DNA of 64,000 nucleotides, taken from the NCBI GenBank assembly GCA_964580055.1, contig CAZOJI010000024.1, positions 4,265 to 68,264 of the forward strand, written 5' to 3'. A model generated the notes under the pieces. The model was not told where the DNA came from and searched no databases. It was given only the letters and a program-made list of their open reading frames with translations. This stretch comes from JBDGYW01 sp964580055 (GTDB lineage: Bacteria > Gemmatimonadota > Gemmatimonadetes > Gemmatimonadales > GWC2-71-9). The position numbers and the translations under genes are program-made. Of the stretch, positions 58,845 through 64,000 are shown in pieces (position 1 is the first letter of the stretch; the number at the start of each line of letters is the position of its first letter).

Positions 58845-59345
58845 CTAACGCTGGCTCCCATTATCGCCCGGGCCCAGGAAATCGCCGACCTGAGAATTGC
58901 GGGCGCCGTGCGGAACCGTCTCAAGGTCAGGCCATCCGAGGTTTAGGCCGACACGGCGATCGCGGCCGGAATACGGGGTGCGATGAGGCGCGATCTTTTT
59001 ATCGAGAAGGACGAGATTACCGTCTATGGTGTCGATGCGCACCCCACGGCGAACGCCCTCCTCAACGATTTCGGAGAGCCTCACGACCCCGTTCAATCGA
59101 TAGGTGATATTTTTCCGGTCGTCCTGCATTTCCACGAGACATTCGCCGTTCTGCTGATCGATATCGATCTTGCGGAACGGAGCCTCGCTTACGACGACTT
59201 CCCAGCTCGCTTTCAGGTCCTCGGGGTTCCTGTCCATGTCCGACGGAGAGATCTTCGCGAGCGTAACGAGCCAGCCGTTGTGGGCACGGCTGAATTCCTC
59301 GCAGAACTCACTCCAATCCGGCGGTGTTATGTCCGTTTGCTTCAT
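58845..59345 (-). CDS. DUF5335-type protein
   Basis: 166 residues from the ATG at 59345, with AAAGGG about 7 nt upstream; the frame is open to 59393. The opening WSEFCEEFSRAHNGWLVTL and the following beta-rich segment (FRKIDIDQQNGECLVEMQDD, GVRIDTIDGNLVLL) match small DUF5335 proteins, whose function is unknown. There is no signal peptide or membrane segment. The C-terminal ~40 residues are low in structure (APHRTPYSGRDRRVG). It follows the ribonucleotide reductase gene by about 77 bp on the same strand and may be co-transcribed with it. Confidence 0.7.
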   Translation of the reverse strand: MKQTDITPPDWSEFCEEFSRAHNGWLVTLAKISPSDMDRNPEDLKASWEVVVSEAPFRKIDIDQQNGECLVEMQDDRKNITYRLNGVVRLSEIVEEGVRRGVRIDTIDGNLVLLDKKIAPHRTPYSGRDRRVGLNLGWPDLETVPHGARNSQVGDFLGPGDNGSQR

Positions 59346-59422
59346 GGTTTCCCTTTCATCGGTTTTCGTGTTCGAGCTTTCTGAGGCATCCAATGCCTTG
59401 GGCGCCGAGCAATTGTTTTTCC

Positions 59423-61387
59423 CTACTTCAGATCGCAGGTGCCTCCCTCGCAGAACCTGGCTTCCATGTCGTGCTCGTGGTGAATCACACCGCGCAGAGG
59501 TTCGAGCTCGGCCACCATGCGCTCATACTCGTCGGCGCCGATCTCCTGGTAGGGCGGTTGCTCGTAACCGTGTGCTTCAGAAGGCAGGAACACCAAGGCC
59601 TTGAGGCGGTCCTCGAAGGCGCTGAGGATGCGGGGTACCTGCTCGCCTTCGGTCACCGGATCGAATTCGGCGGTACAGGAGACCTGGTTGTCCGACCAGT
59701 AGCGCTGTAACTGCGCCGCCAGGTCCACCTTCTCCCAGAGGGGTACATGGAGCTTGCGGCGACCCATGTGTTCGACGTGGATGGGGAAGGACACCACCAT
59801 GGTGTCGTCGGCATAAGCATCTTGTTCGACTCGGTATCCAGCCGCACGGCACATGTCAACCAGCGGGTTACGCGCCGCGATCCGCAACCTCCGGATGTAA
59901 TAGGGGGAGTGGTCCCAGTGGACGCCGGGAGTCGCCCCGGCTAGCAGGCTCACGGTACCTGAGGGCTTTACCGAGGTGAGCTTGATGGAGCGCGGCACCC
60001 GTAAGCGGGCGGAATACCTCTTGTCCCATTCGCGCACTGTCTCGTAAGCCCGATTGCACCATCCCAGCAAGCGGCGGTAGCCGAACCGGTTGACGGCCTG
60101 CACGACGCCGGTCATGGAGCAGCCGATGCGCCGGTTCCGCAACATTACGGTGCGCGTCTCGGGATCGGTGACGGGCACTAGCGTGACTATCTTGGCGTAG
60201 CGGTAGGCAACACGCAGGGTACGCAGATACTCCGCCAGGTTCTCGTGATGCGCCGGGTACGTCTCCACCAGGGTACACAGCTCGCGGTCCCACAAGGTCT
60301 GTTCCACGCACGGGTTGCTGCCCTGGGCGAATTCGTCCGCGAAGTCCGGTGGATCCCCCATCCGTCCCCGAGAGCGAGCGTTCTCCAGCCAGAGGTACCC
60401 CGGTTCGCCATTGTAGATGGAGCGTTCTGCAACCTCGGAGTAGTCCATACCGATCTCCGCCAGAACAGAGTTGTTGGACACCCAGCGATGAGACTCGACC
60501 TTCTCACGGTCTTCTTTCAGGTCCAGGAATTGGGTGTCCGTGGCGTCACCGAACGCAACTTGTGCCGACCGCCGGATGCCGCCGGCAACCACGCACCGTC
60601 CCACCAGGTTCATCGTGTCCACGATCAGCTTCGCATCGACTGTGTGGCCCACATAGCTGCTGCAAAGCCGTTCCAGACCGGCGAGCATTTTCTCCAGCGG
60701 CTCCGGTCCGCTCGCGGCACCACCGAAGCTGGAGAGTCGCGCGCCCGCCGGCCGGATCTCCGTCAGGTCCCATCGGGATGGGAGGGAGCGGTCGCCGGTG
60801 TAGGCCGTCAGCAGATGCTGGAGTGCAGCGGCCCAACCTTCGCGGCTGTCGCCCACTATATGCGGTTCGTCAGAGCGGTCCGGCGCGGTGATCTGAACCG
60901 TGCCAGTCCCTCGCGTATCGAACCCCACGCCCACGCCCACCATCGCCATTTCCAGCACCCACGCGAACGGCGCCGCGAAGTCCGCTTGCAGGTTGCGGGT
61001 GGATATGAAGCCGCAGTTGTTGAGGGCGGCCCCGCCGCGTTCGTACAGGAACCGGGTGCCCATGATCCACAGCCCCCGTCCGGGCGGAGTCCACTTGAAG
61101 GAGAACATCCTATCGTAGGCATCCTTGGCGAAATCCGTTGCCTCTCCATCGTTCCATGGTAAGCTGCGCTCCAGACAGTGCACCCGCTCCACAGTGATCA
61201 TCCCCTCCACTACCCGACGGCAAGTTTGCCACCAATGCTCGCCGTCCCGACTGTAGGTGCGCTTGAACGTAATCCAGCTCAGTGCCCCGAAGCCCCACGC
61301 TACCGGCCGCTTCCGGTAGGGCTCCAGGAAGTCTTCCGGCAAATGGAACGATCCATAACGATCTACGTCGACGATCATCGCTGTCAC
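59423..61387 (-). CDS. Adenosylcobalamin-dependent ribonucleoside-triphosphate reductase (class II, monomeric type)
   Basis: 654 residues, GTG start at 61387 after AGGTGGG. It resembles the monomeric B12-dependent enzyme of Lactobacillus leichmannii: ALNNCGFISTRN (first active-site Cys), NPCVEQTLWDRELCTLVE with the radical Cys and catalytic Glu, KPSGTVSLLAGATPGVHWDHSP, and a C-terminal redox pair Cys646/Cys651 in CEGGTC that shuttles reducing power. It makes deoxyribonucleotides with or without oxygen. It is shorter than the ~739-residue model enzyme, mainly in the allosteric part. No cobalamin riboswitch is visible upstream, where ligA ends 15 bp away. Confidence 0.92.
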   Translation of the reverse strand: MTAMIVDVDRYGSFHLPEDFLEPYRKRPVAWGFGALSWITFKRTYSRDGEHWWQTCRRVVEGMITVERVHCLERSLPWNDGEATDFAKDAYDRMFSFKWTPPGRGLWIMGTRFLYERGGAALNNCGFISTRNLQADFAAPFAWVLEMAMVGVGVGFDTRGTGTVQITAPDRSDEPHIVGDSREGWAAALQHLLTAYTGDRSLPSRWDLTEIRPAGARLSSFGGAASGPEPLEKMLAGLERLCSSYVGHTVDAKLIVDTMNLVGRCVVAGGIRRSAQVAFGDATDTQFLDLKEDREKVESHRWVSNNSVLAEIGMDYSEVAERSIYNGEPGYLWLENARSRGRMGDPPDFADEFAQGSNPCVEQTLWDRELCTLVETYPAHHENLAEYLRTLRVAYRYAKIVTLVPVTDPETRTVMLRNRRIGCSMTGVVQAVNRFGYRRLLGWCNRAYETVREWDKRYSARLRVPRSIKLTSVKPSGTVSLLAGATPGVHWDHSPYYIRRLRIAARNPLVDMCRAAGYRVEQDAYADDTMVVSFPIHVEHMGRRKLHVPLWEKVDLAAQLQRYWSDNQVSCTAEFDPVTEGEQVPRILSAFEDRLKALVFLPSEAHGYEQPPYQEIGADEYERMVAELEPLRGVIHHEHDMEARFCEGGTCDLK

Positions 61388-61402
61388 TATCCCACCTACT
61401 TT

Positions 61403-63445
61403 CTACTTCCTCCCGATCAACTTCAGGAATTCGTCCTCATCGATGGCGTCGACTCCGTGTTCCCGGGCATCGTCTAGTTTGTTGTCTCCGGGGTCGGAGG
61501 CCACGACCAGGTAGTCGGTGTTCGACGACACGCTGGAAGTCGGATTACCCCCTTGCAACCGCACGGCGTCGTGCGCCTCTTCTCTAGTGAACGATTGCAG
61601 TGAGCCGGTTATCACGATCGTCAAACCCTGCAATCGCTCACCCTTTGTTTGTCCCCGGGGATCGAGTCCGCGCTCGCGGAGCCGCCGTAGCAGTTTCTGG
61701 TTGCGCTCATTGGCGAACCACTGGCAAATGGCGGACGCCATGGTCTGTCCAACGCCCTCCACCGCCTCCAGTTCATCCCGGCTCGCTGAGGCGAGGTACT
61801 CCAGAGACCCGAACTCCATCGCCAGGTCCGCGGCCACCGAACGGCCCACGTGGGGGATCCCGAGCCCGAAGATCACTCGCGCCAGGTTCGCTTTCTGCTT
61901 GCTCTCGCTAATGGCATCTACGAGATTGCTGGCCCGCTTCTCGCCCATCCGGTCGAGCTTCTTCACTTGCTCCACCGTCAAGTCGAAGAAGTCGGCGTAA
62001 TCCTCGACCAGGCCGTGTTCCACTAGTTGGGAGACGATCTGGTCGCCCAGGCCGTCGATGTCGAGTGCGTGTTGCGAGCCGAAGTGTATGAGGGCCTGCT
62101 TGATCTGCGCGGGGCACGCCGCGTTGGTGCAGCGGGTGATCGCCTCACCTTCCGGTCGGCTCACCTGGCCGCCACACACCGGACAGGTGCCGGGAAGGCG
62201 GTATTTGCGCTCCCTGCCGCTGCGTGACTCCGTTATCGTTCGGACAACGTACGGGATTACGTCCCCGGCCCGCTCCACGACCACCTTGTCGCCGATGCGG
62301 ATGTCTTTGCGGTCGATCTCGTCCTGATTGTGGAGACTGGCGCGAGTGACCTCCACACCACCGATGTTCACCGGCTCCAGCGTCGCCACCGGCGTCAACG
62401 CCCCCGTGCGCCCGACCTGCGCCTCTATGTTTTCGATACTGGTGGTTCGGCGCCGGGGCCGGAACTTCCACGCCACGGCCCAGCGGGGATTTGCAGCGCG
62501 AGTGCCCAACTTCGAGTGATGCTCCAAGACGTCGACCTTGAATACGCAACCGTCGATCTCGTACGGCAGGCCGTCGCGGCGCTCGGTCATTTCCTGAAAC
62601 CACGACACTGCCTCGTCTGTGGAGGCGAGCCGCGCCACATTGGGATTTGTCTTGAGCCCGAGCGCACGCATTGTTTCCAGGCACTTCCAGTGCGAGTCTG
62701 GGAGAGAGCTGGACGAAGGTGCGATCTCCCAGAAGAAGATGCGTAGGGGACGCGCGGCGGTGATCCGGGAATCGAGCTGCCGCAGGCTGCCGGCGGCGGC
62801 GTTGCGCGGATTGGCGAAGGTCTTGTCTTCCTTCTCTTCCTGACGGCGGTTCAACTCATCGAACTGATCCTTGGATATGTATACCTCGCCCCGCACGACG
62901 AGGTGGCGGGGCACGGAGGTGCCTTCGGCGGGCTGGAGGCGCAGCAGCACCTCATCGATCGTTCGCACATTGGCGGTGACGTCTTCTCCAACCTCGCCGT
63001 CGCCCCGCGTGGAAGCCTTCACCAACTCACCGTTGTCGTACACCAGCTCAACGCTGAGACCGTCGTACTTGGGCTCTCCAACGACTGTCATACGTTCGAT
63101 TCCCAACCGATCCAGGGAGTCCGACCAGAAGTGGCGGAACTCCTCTTCCTCCTGTATCGCCTGCAGGCTGAGCATCGGCGTCTCATGCTCGATGCTGCCG
63201 AGTTCCTCGCGCGGCTCCGCCCCGACCTTTTGAGTGGGACTGTCAGTGGTGACCAGGTCCGGAAAGCGGTTCTCGATCTCCTTCAGCTCTTCCATCAGCT
63301 CGTCGTATTCGCTGTCGGAGATCTCGGGATCGTCGAGCACGTAGTAGCGGTAATTATGGTGCTCTATCGTATCACGGAGCTTCTCGAGCCGCCGGCGAGC
63401 ATCCTTCTTCGACATCTCCGCGACTGCTTGGCTGCTACGTGCCAT
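61403..63445 (-). CDS. ligA: NAD-dependent DNA ligase
   Basis: 680 residues, normal length. Adenylation domain with the AMP-accepting Lys126 in GEPKYDGLS, OB fold, a four-Cys zinc finger (CPVCGG...CTNAACPAQ), helix-hairpin-helix repeats (GLGDQIVSQLVEHGLV, FGLGIPHVG, AVEGVGQTMASA) and a C-terminal BRCT domain (GLTIVITGSLQSFTREEA). It seals nicks in replication and repair. It starts 3 bp after the polX stop codon, so both genes are on one transcript, with the ribonucleotide reductase next: a DNA synthesis and repair operon. Confidence 0.97.
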   Translation of the reverse strand: MARSSQAVAEMSKKDARRRLEKLRDTIEHHNYRYYVLDDPEISDSEYDELMEELKEIENRFPDLVTTDSPTQKVGAEPREELGSIEHETPMLSLQAIQEEEEFRHFWSDSLDRLGIERMTVVGEPKYDGLSVELVYDNGELVKASTRGDGEVGEDVTANVRTIDEVLLRLQPAEGTSVPRHLVVRGEVYISKDQFDELNRRQEEKEDKTFANPRNAAAGSLRQLDSRITAARPLRIFFWEIAPSSSSLPDSHWKCLETMRALGLKTNPNVARLASTDEAVSWFQEMTERRDGLPYEIDGCVFKVDVLEHHSKLGTRAANPRWAVAWKFRPRRRTTSIENIEAQVGRTGALTPVATLEPVNIGGVEVTRASLHNQDEIDRKDIRIGDKVVVERAGDVIPYVVRTITESRSGRERKYRLPGTCPVCGGQVSRPEGEAITRCTNAACPAQIKQALIHFGSQHALDIDGLGDQIVSQLVEHGLVEDYADFFDLTVEQVKKLDRMGEKRASNLVDAISESKQKANLARVIFGLGIPHVGRSVAADLAMEFGSLEYLASASRDELEAVEGVGQTMASAICQWFANERNQKLLRRLRERGLDPRGQTKGERLQGLTIVITGSLQSFTREEAHDAVRLQGGNPTSSVSSNTDYLVVASDPGDNKLDDAREHGVDAIDEDEFLKLIGRK

Positions 63446-63448
63446 CGC

Positions 63449-64000
63449 TCAGTCTCTTGTGACCGACTTTCGGAACTGTCCGACGGTTCGGGTGTTGATC
63501 ACATCCTTGCGGCCGAGCCAACCGCGTCGCGCGACGTCAACTCCGTACGGCATCCAGTCCAAATCCGACGGTTTGTGCGCGTCGGTGGATATCGTGAAGC
63601 GCACTCCGGCGTCCTGAGCCCGCTTGCAGTAGACGTCCGGAAGGTCCAAACGGTCGGGTTGGGCGTTTATCTCCACGAAGACGCCGTGCTCGGCACAGGC
63701 CTGGAACACGCGATCGGCATCAAAGGATATGGGTTCACGTTTTCCCAACAGACGCACTGTCGGGTGGCCCAGACAGTGCACCAGGCCGCTCTCTATGGCG
63801 GACAATAGGCGCCGGGTCATCTTCTCTTCGTCCATATTCATGTCGTAATGGATGCTGGCGACTACCCAGTCGAGCTGCTCGAGAGTCTTCTCGTCCAGAT
63901 CCAGCGCGCCGCTCTTGAGGATGTCCACCTCGATCCCGGCCAGCAGCCACAGATCGTCCAAATCCTGATCGACCCTCCGGATGTTGTCCGCGTGCTCTAG
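63449..64000 (-). CDS. polX: DNA polymerase X family protein, C-terminal PHP domain (partial)
   Basis: The last ~183 residues are present; the 5' part lies beyond the right window edge. The frame is open to 64000 (LEHADNIRRVDQDLDDLW), so the internal TTG at 63961 is not the true start. The PHP-domain features of bacterial PolX are visible: GIEVDILKSGALDLDEK, VVASIHYDMNMDEEKMT, HCLGHPTVRLLGKREP, FVEINAQPDRLDLPD and ISTDAHKPSDLDWMPYGV, which carry the His and Asp residues binding the metals. The PHP domain gives 3'-5' exonuclease and AP-related activities; the polymerase domain should be upstream. Confidence 0.92.
   Translation of the reverse strand, partial: LEHADNIRRVDQDLDDLWLLAGIEVDILKSGALDLDEKTLEQLDWVVASIHYDMNMDEEKMTRRLLSAIESGLVHCLGHPTVRLLGKREPISFDADRVFQACAEHGVFVEINAQPDRLDLPDVYCKRAQDAGVRFTISTDAHKPSDLDWMPYGVDVARRGWLGRKDVINTRTVGQFRKSVTRD

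Overview
The window looks like a chromosomal scaffold from a Gram-negative, heterotrophic, largely aerobic bacterium. I infer Gemmatimonadota or a nearby FCB-type phylum with moderate confidence. The grounds are several ~1,070-residue exported BNR/sortilin-like proteins, S10 serine carboxypeptidase, a Tat-exported TldD, a DUF5916 beta-barrel protein, a LolA-like lipoprotein-sorting fragment and a DUF5335 protein. No rRNA or tRNA gene was found, so the assignment rests on gene content only. A run of exactly 100 N (51504-51603) marks a scaffold gap, so this is probably a draft or metagenome assembly.

Layout. 1-2708 (-): a hydantoinase pair, hyuA and truncated hyuB. 3043-19400: an exported hydrolase region with S10 carboxypeptidase, two giant BNR/sortilin-like proteins, a TldD/TldE pair, a DUF5916 protein and a Tat-exported D-aminoacylase. 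19632-20936 (-): a eukaryote-like citrate synthase. 21274-28929 (+): a palindromic operator candidate, then thiolase, a dehydrogenase-hydratase fusion, an unrecognised 116-residue protein and a three-subunit molybdenum hydroxylase; this looks like an unassigned CoA-linked catabolic pathway. 29095-32286 (-): third BNR paralog. 32483-41364: pdxH, indolepyruvate:ferredoxin oxidoreductase (iorAB), ATP-type PEP carboxykinase, a class I aminotransferase and monomeric isocitrate dehydrogenase, fitting growth on amino acids with gluconeogenesis.

41537-48557 (-) is the most unusual block: eight co-directional genes. In transcription order they are a histidine-kinase-like protein with a degraded ATPase part, a double receiver, a membrane sensor kinase, two single receivers, a two-CBS protein, a divergent SLC13/DASS transporter and a beta-carbonic-anhydrase-like protein. 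None of the receivers has a DNA-binding domain. I propose a phosphorelay that acts on transport rather than on transcription.

48712-58833 (+, with ftsH on -): alpha/beta hydrolase with glpD, ftsH, an APH-like/P-loop fusion, an mgtC-like gene broken in a poly-G run, a LolA-like fragment, otsA and a PEBP protein. 58845-64000 (-): polX (partial), ligA, adenosylcobalamin-dependent ribonucleotide reductase and a DUF5335 gene.

A genome-scale feature runs through the window. At least seven spacers hold short 'word' repeats arranged as imperfect inverted or tandem arrays; the words differ between spacers, but three spacers share a TTGGACATTG word. They occupy almost every convergent gap large enough to hold one.
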